Source: Paraglaciecola psychrophila 170 (lineage in GTDB: Bacteria > Pseudomonadota > Gammaproteobacteria > Enterobacterales > Alteromonadaceae). From it: 64,000 bases of DNA. How positions within the stretch are numbered: the first letter of the stretch is position 1; each line of letters starts with the position of its first letter. The stretch is taken from positions 1,550,001-1,614,000 of the forward strand of contig NC_020514.1 of NCBI RefSeq assembly GCF_000347635.1, in the 5' to 3' direction. This document shows positions 17,835 through 27,167 of this stretch, in pieces. A program made the position numbers and the translations under genes. A model generated the notes under the pieces. It saw only the letters and a list, made by a program, of their open reading frames with translations. It ran no database searches and was not told where the DNA came from.

Positions 17835-18581
17835 ATGTTACTTTCCATTATTTATCAAGATGAATATTTGGTCGCTATTAATAAACCGTCAGGGCTGTTA
17901 GTGCATCGTAGTATGCTTGATAAGCATGAAACACAGTTTGCAGTGCAGTTATTGCGGGACCAAATTGGTCAACATGTATATCCTGTGCACAGATTAGACA
18001 GGCCAACTTCTGGTGTGATGGTGTTCGCCTTATCTGCTGAGATAGCCAGAAAATTAGGTGAACAATTTGCAGCTCAGTTAGTAGAAAAGACATACCTAGC
18101 GATTGTTCGAGGACATATTACGGATGCAGGGAAAATAGATTATGCACTCAAGGAAAAACTCGACAAGATAGCAGATAAAATGGTCAATCAAGATAAATCT
18201 GCGCAACATGCAGTCACGTTTTTTAAGCGACTAGATATATTTGAATTACCCTTTACTGTGAGCAAGTATGCATCGGCTCGATATTCATTGGTGCAACTTA
18301 CGCCTAAAACGGGGCGTAAGCATCAGCTTAGGCGGCACCTCGCCCACATCAATCATCCGATTGTTGGTGATGTCGCCCATGGAGATGGTAAACATAACTC
18401 GTTCTTACGCCAACAATTTGACTTTCATCAATTAGCTTTGACATGTAAATCTATGCTCATAACGCATCCAATATCAGAAACTCCGTTATTTTTACACTGT
18501 GAATTAGACACAAATATGCTTGATTTACTGGAAAAATGGCAAATCAGTCACCATCAAATAGAAAGATTAAATAAATTGTAG
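17835..18581 (+). CDS. truC: tRNA pseudouridine(65) synthase TruC
   Basis: RluA-family synthase that isomerises U65 of tRNAs, including tRNA-Ile1 and tRNA-Asp in E. coli. The 248-residue protein has the catalytic motif VHRLDRPTSGVMVFA (Asp in HRLDRPTSG) near residue 57 and the C-terminal LTPKTGRKHQLRRHLAHINHPIVGD block. It has no S4 domain, as expected for TruC. ATG at 17835 directly after the yqcC stop is preferred; an ATG five codons upstream would overlap yqcC. Confidence 0.93.
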   Translation: MLLSIIYQDEYLVAINKPSGLLVHRSMLDKHETQFAVQLLRDQIGQHVYPVHRLDRPTSGVMVFALSAEIARKLGEQFAAQLVEKTYLAIVRGHITDAGKIDYALKEKLDKIADKMVNQDKSAQHAVTFFKRLDIFELPFTVSKYASARYSLVQLTPKTGRKHQLRRHLAHINHPIVGDVAHGDGKHNSFLRQQFDFHQLALTCKSMLITHPISETPLFLHCELDTNMLDLLEKWQISHHQIERLNKL

Positions 18582-18645
18582 CTGAGCAGAGCAATCCCTA
18601 AAACCAAATTATATAAATTAATACAACTTAATTAGGATTTTTAAT

Positions 18646-19092
18646 ATGAGCAAAATCGGTATTTTTGTAGGATCGGTCTACGGCAATGCACAACATGTAG
18701 CAGAAGAGGTGAATACGATGCTAGGGGCTCAAGGAATGGACTCTGAAGTGTTCATTGACCCCACACTAAATGACTTTACACAGGCCTCGTCTATCTTGTT
18801 TATTAGCTCAACCACAGGGCAGGGTGATATCCCGCCTAATTTGGAGTTTTTTATTGAAGATTTGCGTGAACAATTTCCATTGATGGATCAGAAACCTTTT
18901 GCCGTAGCAGGACTTGGTGATAGCAGTTATGGTGAAACGTACTGTGGAGCAGGTCGACAAATTTTCGAACTGTTAAGCGAACTACAAGGCAAACCAATTA
19001 CAGAACTACTGGAGGTTGATGCTTGTGAAACTTTGGAGCCCGAAGCCGAAGTGGTAGCTTGGGCAGAGAAATTGTTGCCAGAATTGAAATGA
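18646..19092 (+). CDS. yqcA: YqcA/MioC-type flavodoxin
   Basis: A 148-residue FMN-binding electron carrier. The phosphate-binding loop GSVYGNAQHVAEEV, the STTGQGDIP loop and GLGDSSYGETYCGAG (isoalloxazine contact) are all in the expected places for a short-chain flavodoxin of the MioC/YqcA group. It follows truC in the conserved yqcC-truC-yqcA order. The redox partner is unknown. Confidence 0.92.
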   Translation: MSKIGIFVGSVYGNAQHVAEEVNTMLGAQGMDSEVFIDPTLNDFTQASSILFISSTTGQGDIPPNLEFFIEDLREQFPLMDQKPFAVAGLGDSSYGETYCGAGRQIFELLSELQGKPITELLEVDACETLEPEAEVVAWAEKLLPELK

Positions 19093-19112
19093 TTTTTCTA
19101 AATTTTAGATAT

Positions 19113-19139
19113 AAAAAAAGCGCCACCGGCGCTTTTTTT
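19113..19139. terminator. bidirectional terminator between yqcA and rpsT
   Basis: A7-GCGCC / GGCGC-T7 forms a compact hairpin with a three-base loop and U tracts on both strands. It serves the two convergent genes. Confidence 0.9.
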
Positions 19140-19152
19140 AATCAGTACAAAT

Positions 19153-19416
19153 TTAAGCTAAAGCTTTAATCTGAGCTGCAAGACGGCTCTTATGACGAGC
19201 AGCCTTATTTTTGTGGATCAAACCTTTCGTTGCCATACGGTCAAGTAGAGGTGTTGCTGCAGTATATGCAGCTTGAGCAGCTTCTTTATCACCAGAGGCG
19301 ATTGCAGAAAGTACTTTTTTCAAAGATGTACGTGTCATAGATCGACGGCTAGCGTTGTGTTGGCGACGCTTCTCCGATTGTATGGCACGTTTCTTAGCAG
19401 ACTTTATGTTAGCCAA
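19153..19416 (-). CDS. rpsT: 30S ribosomal protein S20
   Basis: An 87-residue basic helical protein with the classic S20 start [19 protein letters not shown] and [11 protein letters not shown] motif, ending [21 protein letters not shown]. Binds 16S rRNA early in 30S assembly. It is divergent from murJ, the usual gammaproteobacterial arrangement. In E. coli rpsT is autoregulated at translation; nothing here proves or excludes that. Confidence 0.98.
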   Translation of the reverse strand: MANIKSAKKRAIQSEKRRQHNASRRSMTRTSLKKVLSAIASGDKEAAQAAYTAATPLLDRMATKGLIHKNKAARHKSRLAAQIKALA

Positions 19417-19652
19417 GTTGGAACTCCCAAAAAAATTCTAGTCAAAATTCAAGGGTGCGGATTATGAAGATCAAGTCGCATTATGTCAATTGGTTTCGTG
19501 GGTTTTATAGGTAAATAATGGATTATCTTTAAATTAATTTATTCAACTTGTCTTGCTGACATCAATTAGTCTTTCTAAAGCCTGATTGAATTAATAGACT
19601 ATTTGTCTGTTGTTCACGCATAATAGTGTTTTTGAAGGTTAGGAAGAAATGG

Positions 19653-21209
19653 GTGTCAGGTAAGTTATTCAAATCAGGCATGATTGTCAGTGCCATGACA
19701 TTTATTTCGCGTATCTTAGGTTTAGTAAGAGATGCAGTCATTGCTAACCTATTGGGGGCAGGATCTAATGCAGATGTGTTTTTTCTTGCCAATAAAATAC
19801 CCAATTTTTTAAGACGGTTATTTGCAGAGGGGGCCTTTGCCCAAGCTTTTATTCCCGTATTAGCTGAGGTTAAAAATGATGGCGACGACGTTCACCTAAA
19901 ACAATTTGTAGCCAAAGTAAGCGGATCTTTGGGAGCAATAGTTACCATAGTCACAATCGTAGGTGTGATTGGTTCGCCTATTTTAGCTGCGTTGTTCGGT
20001 ATGGGTTGGTTTGTTGACTATCTCAACGATGGTGACGAAGGGCAAAAATTTGAACTTGCCTCGTTAATGTTGAAGATCACTTTTCCTTATTTGTTGTTTA
20101 TTTCTTTAGCCGGTTTAGCGGGTGCGATTCTCAACACCTTAAATAAATTTGCTGCCGTAGCTTTTACCCCAGTTTTACTAAACGTAGCCATTATCAGTTG
20201 TGCTCTTTTTTTAGCCCCTCAATTTGAAGAGCCTGTTTTCGCTATCGCTTGGGGGGTCTTTCTAGGCGGCTTCTTTCAATTGTTATTTTTAATCCCATTT
20301 CTGATCAAGGCTGGTTTATTAGTGAAGCCTCAATGGGGTTGGTCAGATCCGGATATCATTAAAGTGCGCACCTTAATGATTCCTGCATTATTTGGTGTAT
20401 CGGTAGGCCAGATAAATTTATTGTTAGACACCGTTATCGCCAGTTTTTTGGGTACAGGAGCGATATCTTTTTTATATTATTCTGACCGCTTATTAGAATT
20501 TCCTTTGGGACTATTCGGTATCGCGATTGCGACCGTTATTTTACCTACCTTGTCGCACAATCATGTATCTAAGGATGATAAAGCGTTTAGCGCAAATATT
20601 GATTGGGCTGTCAAAATGGTCTGTTTATTGGGTATTCCTGCCGCAACAGGCTTGTTTTTGCTGGCAGAGCCTATGTTATTAACCATTTTTCAGCGTGGCG
20701 AATTTACCCCAGATCACGCTAAGTATGCTTCCCACAGTTTGATGGCATATTCATTTGGTTTATTAAGTTTTATGTTGATTAAAGTGTTAGCTCCCGGCTT
20801 TTATTCTAAGCAAGACATCAAGACCCCGGTTAAATTTGGCATTTGGTGTATGGCTGCCAATATGTTGTTTAACCTAATTCTAGTGTGGCCATTTGACTAT
20901 GTCGGTTTGGCTATGGCAACGTCTCTCTCGGCTCTGATGAATGTGTTACTACTCTACGTGACATTGCACAGGCGAGGTGTTTATACTGCATCTTTACAAA
21001 CAATCACTCTTATTCTTAAGGTTGTGTTTGCGAGTACTTTAATGGGGATCGTTATTTTTATGTTTAATCCGCTTGCGACTGCTTGGGTTGACTTTCTCTT
21101 ACTAGACAAAATTTTTGAGTTAACAAAGTTAATTTCACTTGGAGCGACAGTGTTTGTTATGAGTCTCTTAATATTAGGGGTGAGAAAACGCACTTTTTCA
21201 GCGTCGTAA
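19653..21209 (+). CDS. murJ: lipid II flippase MurJ
   Basis: Flips lipid II across the inner membrane for peptidoglycan synthesis. About 518 residues with 14 hydrophobic segments and the MurJ N-terminal motif KSGMIVSAMTFISRILGLVRD, plus ADVFFLANKIPNFLRRLFAEGAF. The frame is open upstream with a GTG at 19626, but GTG at 19653 is chosen because AGGAAG lies six bases in front and it matches the usual start of the family. It is followed by ribF, ileS, lspA, fkpB and ispH on the same strand. Confidence 0.95.
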   Translation: MSGKLFKSGMIVSAMTFISRILGLVRDAVIANLLGAGSNADVFFLANKIPNFLRRLFAEGAFAQAFIPVLAEVKNDGDDVHLKQFVAKVSGSLGAIVTIVTIVGVIGSPILAALFGMGWFVDYLNDGDEGQKFELASLMLKITFPYLLFISLAGLAGAILNTLNKFAAVAFTPVLLNVAIISCALFLAPQFEEPVFAIAWGVFLGGFFQLLFLIPFLIKAGLLVKPQWGWSDPDIIKVRTLMIPALFGVSVGQINLLLDTVIASFLGTGAISFLYYSDRLLEFPLGLFGIAIATVILPTLSHNHVSKDDKAFSANIDWAVKMVCLLGIPAATGLFLLAEPMLLTIFQRGEFTPDHAKYASHSLMAYSFGLLSFMLIKVLAPGFYSKQDIKTPVKFGIWCMAANMLFNLILVWPFDYVGLAMATSLSALMNVLLLYVTLHRRGVYTASLQTITLILKVVFASTLMGIVIFMFNPLATAWVDFLLLDKIFELTKLISLGATVFVMSLLILGVRKRTFSAS

Positions 21210-21385
21210 GTCACCACAAAATAACAGCGACTGTTGCAAATAGTGTGTGCCTTAGTTTAAAAATGTAGATTCATTAAGGTTACTGCTTTCAATCGCCTTA
21301 TAGTCAGTTATAATCCGCGCCTTTGAACGATTTTCAGCAAGCCTTTGGGCTTTTACAGCGAGCCTTTGAGCTTAAAGAGAGTGCA

Positions 21386-22312
21386 GTGGAACTGATACGT
21401 GGTCTACATAATCTTCGTGACAAACATCGCGGTTGTGTACTAACAATAGGTAAGTTTGACGGGGTGCATTTAGGTCACCGATCGGTGCTTAGCCAAGTCG
21501 TTGAAAAGGCTAAAGAATTAGGTCTGCCTTCGACGGTGATGGTATTCGAACCTCAACCTGAGGAGTTGTTTACTCCTGAACAAGCACCTGCCCGCTTAAG
21601 TCTACTTCGTGATAAATATACTCAGTTGAAGGCCTTAGGTGTTGACCGTTTGTTGTGCGTTACATTCGACCGGCAATTTGCTGCTTTAAGCGCCACTGAT
21701 TTTATTGAAGGGTTGTTAGTCGATAAACTTGGTATTAAGTTTTTGGTAGTAGGCGATGATTTTCGTTTTGGCACAGGTCGAGTAGGTGACTTTACAATGC
21801 TTTTGAAAGAAGGCGAAAAATGCCAATTTGACGTCGTCAGCACGCAGAGTTTTCGACTCGAAGATTGTCGAATTAGCTCGACTGCGGTGCGAGATGCTCT
21901 GAGTGATAATGATTTTGACCTAGCTGAGCAGATGTTAGGTCGGCCCTTCACCATTGCTGGCAAGGTGTTGCATGGGGATAAGCGAGGGCGAACGATTGGC
22001 TTTCCTACTGCTAACGTATTATTGAAACGCTGTAAGGCCCCGATTAATGGTGTGTTTGCTGTCACCGTTACCGTGGCGGATAAACGTTTTTCAGGTGTGG
22101 CGAATATTGGCCACAGACCTACAGTGAACGGTCAACGTTCACAATTAGAAGTACACATATTTGATTTCAACGATGATCTATATGGCCAATTCATTTCTGT
22201 GGCATTAGTGAGTAAAATCAGACAAGAAATGAAGTTCGACTCTTTTGAGTTACTTCATCAACAAATACAAAAAGACGCGTTAGCGGCAAAAACACTGCTA
22301 TACACAAAATAA
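21386..22312 (+). CDS. ribF: bifunctional riboflavin kinase/FAD synthetase
   Basis: Converts riboflavin to FMN and FAD. The N-terminal adenylyltransferase domain shows VLTIGKFDGVHLGHRSVL (usual form GNFDGVHLGH, with K for N here) and GDDFRFGTGRVGDF. The C-terminal kinase domain has KRGRTIGFPTANV and GVANIGHRPT. Length is 308 residues. GTG at 21386 (VELIRGLHNLR) is chosen as the conserved family start with a purine-rich AAAGAGAG box upstream; a TTG at 21323 would add 21 unsupported residues. Conserved order ribF-ileS-lspA-fkpB-ispH. Confidence 0.95.
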   Translation: MELIRGLHNLRDKHRGCVLTIGKFDGVHLGHRSVLSQVVEKAKELGLPSTVMVFEPQPEELFTPEQAPARLSLLRDKYTQLKALGVDRLLCVTFDRQFAALSATDFIEGLLVDKLGIKFLVVGDDFRFGTGRVGDFTMLLKEGEKCQFDVVSTQSFRLEDCRISSTAVRDALSDNDFDLAEQMLGRPFTIAGKVLHGDKRGRTIGFPTANVLLKRCKAPINGVFAVTVTVADKRFSGVANIGHRPTVNGQRSQLEVHIFDFNDDLYGQFISVALVSKIRQEMKFDSFELLHQQIQKDALAAKTLLYTK

Positions 22313-22432
22313 TTGGAATTGCGCGGCGGCGGCGAATGAAAGCAGCCAATGAACGAGCAGTTTCAAGGATGAAGGGTATAACGGCCACTTAATTTTTACT
22401 GTAACTATTGACCAATTTGGATTTAACCAGCA

Positions 22433-25249
22433 ATGAGTGATTATAAACATACTTTGAATTTGCCTGAAACCGAGTTCCCCATGCGCGGTAACTTAGCTCA
22501 ACGTGAGCCAAAAATGCTTGAGCAATGGACCCAGAAAAAACTCTATCAACAAATTCGTGACGCCAAAAAAGGGCATACGCCTTTTATTCTGCATGATGGC
22601 CCTCCTTATGCAAATGGTGATATTCATATTGGTCATGCGGTTAATAAAATTCTTAAAGATATTATTGTTAAGTCCAAAACCTTATCTGATTTTGATGCGC
22701 CTTATGTTCCAGGTTGGGATTGTCATGGTTTGCCAATTGAATTAATGGTTGAGAAAAAAGTTGGTAAACCCGGTAAAAAAGTAACGGCTGCTGAGTTTAG
22801 GCAAAAGTGCCGCGAGTATGCCGAAAAACAAATCGTCGGTCAAAAAGCTGATTTTATCCGTCTAGGTATTTTGGGCGAATGGGATAATCCATATAAAACG
22901 ATGGACTATAAATCAGAAGCCAACATCATCCGTGAATTTGGCTTGGTAGTTCGTTCAGGACATCTTGAAAAAGGTTTTAAACCAGTCCATTGGTGCACAG
23001 ACTGTGGTTCAGCTTTGGCTGAAGCCGAAGTGGAATATCAAGATAAAAACTCACCATCTATTGATGTGCGTTTTAAAGTGGTTGATGCAGACGCCGTTGC
23101 AGCATGTTTTTCTGCTAAGGCTTGTGGTGATATATCTGTCGCTATTTGGACCACTACACCTTGGACTTTACCTGCCAACCGCGCAGTATGTATTCATCCG
23201 ACCCTTGAATATAGTTTAGTTCAGGTCAGTGGTGAGCAAGGTCAAGAATGTTTGGTGGTCGCTACCGACCTATTAGCTGATTGTATACAGCGTTTTGGCT
23301 TTGAAAACTATGAAACGTTAGGTGTGTGTAAAGGCCAAGACTTAGAAAATAAAGCATTACACCATGCTTTTTACGACTTCCAAGTACCACTAATTTTAGG
23401 TGAGCATGTTACCACCGACGCCGGTACAGGTTGTGTGCACACCGCTCCAGGCCATGGCGTTGAAGATTTTAATGTAGGCAAAAACTATGGCCTAGAAGTA
23501 GCTAATCCTGTTGGCGCAAACGGCGTGTATTTAGAAGGCACAGAATTGTTCGCTGGCGAACATGTATTTAAAGCCAATGACCATGTGGTTGAAGTGTTAA
23601 GAGAGCATGGCGCTTTATTGCATCACCATGTGTATAACCACAGTTACCCTCATTGCTGGAGACATAAAACACCTCTTATTTTCCGTGCAACGCCGCAGTG
23701 GTTTATCAGTATGGATAAAAACGGTTTACGTGATGCGTCGATAAAAGAAATTCATAACACTCAATGGATCCCTGAATGGGGCGAAAGCCGGATTGAAACT
23801 ATGGTTGCCGGAAGGCCTGATTGGTGTATTTCTAGGCAGCGTACATGGGGCGTTCCGATTGCACTATTTATTCATAAAGATACGGGTGAACTACATCCTC
23901 GCACTGATGAACTACTTGAACAAGTGGCACAGCTGGTGGAAAAAAAGGGTATTCAAGCTTGGTGGGATATCGAGCCAGCATCATTATTAGGCGATGATGC
24001 AGAGACTTTCGTTAAAGTACCAGACACCTTAGATGTTTGGTTTGATTCAGGTGTGACTCATTATTTTGTGGTGGACCAACGTGATGATATCCCTGCATCA
24101 GCTGATTTATACCTAGAAGGTTCTGATCAACATCGTGGTTGGTTTATGTCTTCTCTAATGACCTCTGTAGCCACAACAGGACATGCACCTTACAAACAAG
24201 TGCTGACTCACGGTTTTACAGTAGATGGTGATGGCAAAAAGATGTCAAAATCTTTGGGTAATACGATTGCCCCTCAGCAAGTCACAGGAAAATTAGGCGC
24301 AGATATTCTGCGTTTATGGGTCGCCTCTACTGACTATCGTAGTGAAATTGCGGTTTCGGATGAAATCCTAAATCGTTCTGCTGATGCTTACAGACGTATT
24401 CGTAATACAGCCCGTTTTTTATTGGCCAATTTAAACGGTTTCGATCCCAGTAAAGATTTAGTGCCCATCAAAGATATGGTGGAACTAGATAAGTGGGTAG
24501 TAGGTCGCGCCCACAGTATGCAACAAGACATCATTGCAGCGTACGAAAAATACGACATGTTAGTGGTAACCCAAAAACTGATGCAGTTCTGCTCTATCGA
24601 ATTGGGTAGTTTTTATCTAGATATCGTTAAAGATAGACAATATACCGCCAAAGGCGACAGCCATGCGCGTCGTTCATGTCAAAGTGCGTTGTATCATATT
24701 ATCGAAGCGTTAGTTCGCTGGATAGCACCTATTACCAGTTTTACCGCTCAAGAGTTATGGCAACAAATGCCTTGGCAACAAGATGAATTTGTATTTACCG
24801 GTAAATGGTACGACGGTTTAGATAAAGTCACTCTATCTGGTGAATTTGATAACAATTTTTGGCAACAAGTATTAGCTGTCAAAAATGAAGTCAATCGCTG
24901 TATTGAATTGGCTCGCAAAGACGGAAAAATTAAAGGCTCACTTCAAGCAGAAGTAACGTTATACGTAAACAGTGATCTGTTTACTTTGCTTGGTAAGCTT
25001 GAAGATGAGTTACGTTTTGTGTTGATTACCTCTGCAGCGACCGTCCTTGAAAGTACTGACGTGCCACAAGAGGCAATAGCAACTGAAATACCGGGATTGT
25101 CGGTGGCGGTGTCTGTTTCGGCAGCGAAAAAGTGTAGTCGTTGTTGGCATCATCGTGAAGATATAGGCAATCATGCTGCACATCCTGAGCTGTGCGATCG
25201 TTGTGTAGACAATGTTGAAGGTGAGGGCGAAAAACGCGCCTATGCTTAA
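22433..25249 (+). CDS. ileS: isoleucyl-tRNA synthetase
   Basis: Class I aminoacyl-tRNA synthetase charging tRNA-Ile. The 938-residue protein has the HIGH-type motif [15 protein letters not shown] near residue 60, the editing (CP1) domain with [12 protein letters not shown], the KMSKS loop ([13 protein letters not shown]) near residue 605, and a C-terminal zinc-binding tail (CSRCWHH and CDRC). Length is standard. The stop overlaps the lspA start by 8 bases. Confidence 0.98.
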   Translation: MSDYKHTLNLPETEFPMRGNLAQREPKMLEQWTQKKLYQQIRDAKKGHTPFILHDGPPYANGDIHIGHAVNKILKDIIVKSKTLSDFDAPYVPGWDCHGLPIELMVEKKVGKPGKKVTAAEFRQKCREYAEKQIVGQKADFIRLGILGEWDNPYKTMDYKSEANIIREFGLVVRSGHLEKGFKPVHWCTDCGSALAEAEVEYQDKNSPSIDVRFKVVDADAVAACFSAKACGDISVAIWTTTPWTLPANRAVCIHPTLEYSLVQVSGEQGQECLVVATDLLADCIQRFGFENYETLGVCKGQDLENKALHHAFYDFQVPLILGEHVTTDAGTGCVHTAPGHGVEDFNVGKNYGLEVANPVGANGVYLEGTELFAGEHVFKANDHVVEVLREHGALLHHHVYNHSYPHCWRHKTPLIFRATPQWFISMDKNGLRDASIKEIHNTQWIPEWGESRIETMVAGRPDWCISRQRTWGVPIALFIHKDTGELHPRTDELLEQVAQLVEKKGIQAWWDIEPASLLGDDAETFVKVPDTLDVWFDSGVTHYFVVDQRDDIPASADLYLEGSDQHRGWFMSSLMTSVATTGHAPYKQVLTHGFTVDGDGKKMSKSLGNTIAPQQVTGKLGADILRLWVASTDYRSEIAVSDEILNRSADAYRRIRNTARFLLANLNGFDPSKDLVPIKDMVELDKWVVGRAHSMQQDIIAAYEKYDMLVVTQKLMQFCSIELGSFYLDIVKDRQYTAKGDSHARRSCQSALYHIIEALVRWIAPITSFTAQELWQQMPWQQDEFVFTGKWYDGLDKVTLSGEFDNNFWQQVLAVKNEVNRCIELARKDGKIKGSLQAEVTLYVNSDLFTLLGKLEDELRFVLITSAATVLESTDVPQEAIATEIPGLSVAVSVSAAKKCSRCWHHREDIGNHAAHPELCDRCVDNVEGEGEKRAYA

Positions 25250-25736
25250 ACTTTTTACCGAAACGGGGTGGCGTTTTTTATGGTTGTCTGTGTTGGTATT
25301 AGTGGCAGATCAATATACTAAAGCTTTAGTGTTAGATAATATTGAACTCTATCAAGCTATTCAAATATTGCCATTTTTTAATTTCACTCACGTATATAAC
25401 TACGGCGCTGCTTTTAGTTTTTTACATGATGCTGGTGGCTGGCAGCGCTGGTTTTTCACTATTATTGCTTTTGCTGTTAGTGCTTTGGTGTTGTGGTGGT
25501 CAAAACAAACAACGAAACAACAAATAATGCTACCCATCGCTTTTAGTCTGATTATTGGCGGGGCCATAGGCAATGCTTATGATCGATTAGTTCATGGTTA
25601 CGTAATAGATTTTTTAGTGTTGTATTATCAAGATTGGTATTGGCCAGCGTTTAACGTAGCCGACAGTGCAATATGTATAGGTGCCGTTTTGTTGATCATT
25701 GATATGTTTAAGAATAAAGAGGAAAAAAATGACTGA
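25242..25736 (+). CDS. lspA: lipoprotein signal peptidase
   Basis: Inner-membrane aspartic protease that cleaves prolipoprotein signal peptides. The 164-residue protein has four hydrophobic segments and the two catalytic-Asp motifs GNAYDRL and AFNVADSAI, with NYGAAFSFL between. ATG at 25242 overlaps the ileS stop, giving coupling; the frame is open upstream inside ileS but the longer version adds residues not seen in the family. Overlaps fkpB by 8 bases. Confidence 0.97.
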   Translation: MLKLFTETGWRFLWLSVLVLVADQYTKALVLDNIELYQAIQILPFFNFTHVYNYGAAFSFLHDAGGWQRWFFTIIAFAVSALVLWWSKQTTKQQIMLPIAFSLIIGGAIGNAYDRLVHGYVIDFLVLYYQDWYWPAFNVADSAICIGAVLLIIDMFKNKEEKND

Positions 25737-26175
25737 GCTAGAGCAAAAATTGATAAAGCAAGGTAGCGAAGTGGTTTTGCATTTTGATTTGAAATTGTCT
25801 GATGGCTCTGCTGCGGATAGTACTAGAGTCAATAACAAACCGGCTAAGTTGGTGATGGGGGATGGCAGTCTTACGCTCAGTTTTGAAGATTGTTTGTTAG
25901 GCCTCAAAACAGGGGATAAAAAATCATTTACCTTAGAGGCTGATGATGCTTTTGGTATGCCCAACCCTGATAATTTACACCATATGGACCGTAGTAAATT
26001 TAGCACGGATACGCCTGCCGAAGTGGGTATGATTATTGCTTTTACTCAACCTGATGGCACAGAATTGCCTGGTATTATTCGTGAAGTCACAGGGGAATCG
26101 GTAACAGTCGATTTTAATCACCCATTGGCAGGCCAGGTTATTACATTTGACGTAGAAATACTCTCAGTCAGCTAA
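25729..26175 (+). CDS. fkpB: FKBP-type peptidyl-prolyl isomerase FkpB
   Basis: A 148-residue SlpA/FkpB-type prolyl isomerase. Visible features are VVLHFDLKLSDGSAADSTR, the FEDCLLGLKTGDKKSF strand with the flap insertion GMPNPDNLHHMDRSKF, and the final VDFNHPLAGQVITFDVEI that closes SlyD/SlpA folds. ATG at 25729 has GAGGAAAAA just in front and overlaps lspA by 8 bases. Located between lspA and ispH as in other gammaproteobacteria. Confidence 0.95.
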   Translation: MTELEQKLIKQGSEVVLHFDLKLSDGSAADSTRVNNKPAKLVMGDGSLTLSFEDCLLGLKTGDKKSFTLEADDAFGMPNPDNLHHMDRSKFSTDTPAEVGMIIAFTQPDGTELPGIIREVTGESVTVDFNHPLAGQVITFDVEILSVS

Positions 26176-26205
26176 CTCTAATTTTGATAGGTTATAAGGA
26201 AAAAT

Positions 26206-27150
26206 ATGCAGATCCATCTTGCTAATCCACGAGGTTTTTGTGCTGGAGTCGACCGTGCGATCACTATAGTTGAGCGTGCTTTAGAAATGTTTCCTGCGCC
26301 TATTTTTGTGCGCCACGAAGTGGTGCATAATAAATTTGTAGTCGATGGTCTCAAAGAACGTGGTGCGGTTTTTGTGGATGAACTATCAGAAGTGCCAGAC
26401 GATAGTATTGTTATTTTTTCCGCTCATGGCGTTTCCCAAGCGGTGCGCACCGAGGCGAATTCACGCGGTTTAAAAGTGTTTGACGCCACGTGTCCTTTGG
26501 TTACCAAAGTACACATGGAAGTAATGCGTGCCAGCAAAAAAGGTACTGAATGCATTTTAATTGGGCACCATGGGCATCCTGAAGTAGAAGGCACTATGGG
26601 CCAATACGACAACGTCGATGGCGGTATTTATTTGGTGGAATCGGTAGAAGATGTGGCTGCGCTCAAGGTTAAAGACTCATCTAAACTTTATTATTGTAGC
26701 CAAACCACCTTATCGGTAGACGATACTGCTGATGTTATTGATGCCTTAAGGCTGCAATTTCCTGCTATTCAAGGGCCTCGTAAAGATGATATTTGTTACG
26801 CGACTCAAAATCGCCAAGACTCTGTTAGAGAATTATCTTCTGATTGTGACTTATTGTTAGTCGTAGGCGCACAGAATAGCTCTAATTCTAATCGACTTAG
26901 AGAATTAGCTGAAAAAATTGGTGCCACCGCTTATTTGATAGCAGATGCAGATTGTATCCAGAAGTCGTGGCTTGAAAATGCAAAAAATATTGGTGTCACG
27001 GCAGGCGCATCAGCACCTGAAATTTTAGTTCAAGGTGTGGTTAATCGTTTAAAAGAATGGGGTGCTACAGCGACAATTGAAAGAGTTGGTCGTGAAGAGA
27101 ATATTGAATTCGCAGTGCCTAAAGAGCTGAGGGTCATGAATATAACTTAA
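26206..27150 (+). CDS. ispH: 4-hydroxy-3-methylbut-2-enyl diphosphate reductase
   Basis: Last enzyme of the MEP isoprenoid pathway, an iron-sulphur protein converting HMBPP to IPP and DMAPP. The 314-residue protein has the three cluster cysteines in [22 protein letters not shown] and [11 protein letters not shown], and the [15 protein letters not shown] substrate motif. It ends the ribF-ileS-lspA-fkpB-ispH run; the type IV pilus genes that follow match the Pseudomonas arrangement near pilE. Confidence 0.97.
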   Translation: MQIHLANPRGFCAGVDRAITIVERALEMFPAPIFVRHEVVHNKFVVDGLKERGAVFVDELSEVPDDSIVIFSAHGVSQAVRTEANSRGLKVFDATCPLVTKVHMEVMRASKKGTECILIGHHGHPEVEGTMGQYDNVDGGIYLVESVEDVAALKVKDSSKLYYCSQTTLSVDDTADVIDALRLQFPAIQGPRKDDICYATQNRQDSVRELSSDCDLLLVVGAQNSSNSNRLRELAEKIGATAYLIADADCIQKSWLENAKNIGVTAGASAPEILVQGVVNRLKEWGATATIERVGREENIEFAVPKELRVMNIT

Positions 27151-27167
27151 CCCGCAGCGCGGCTGGA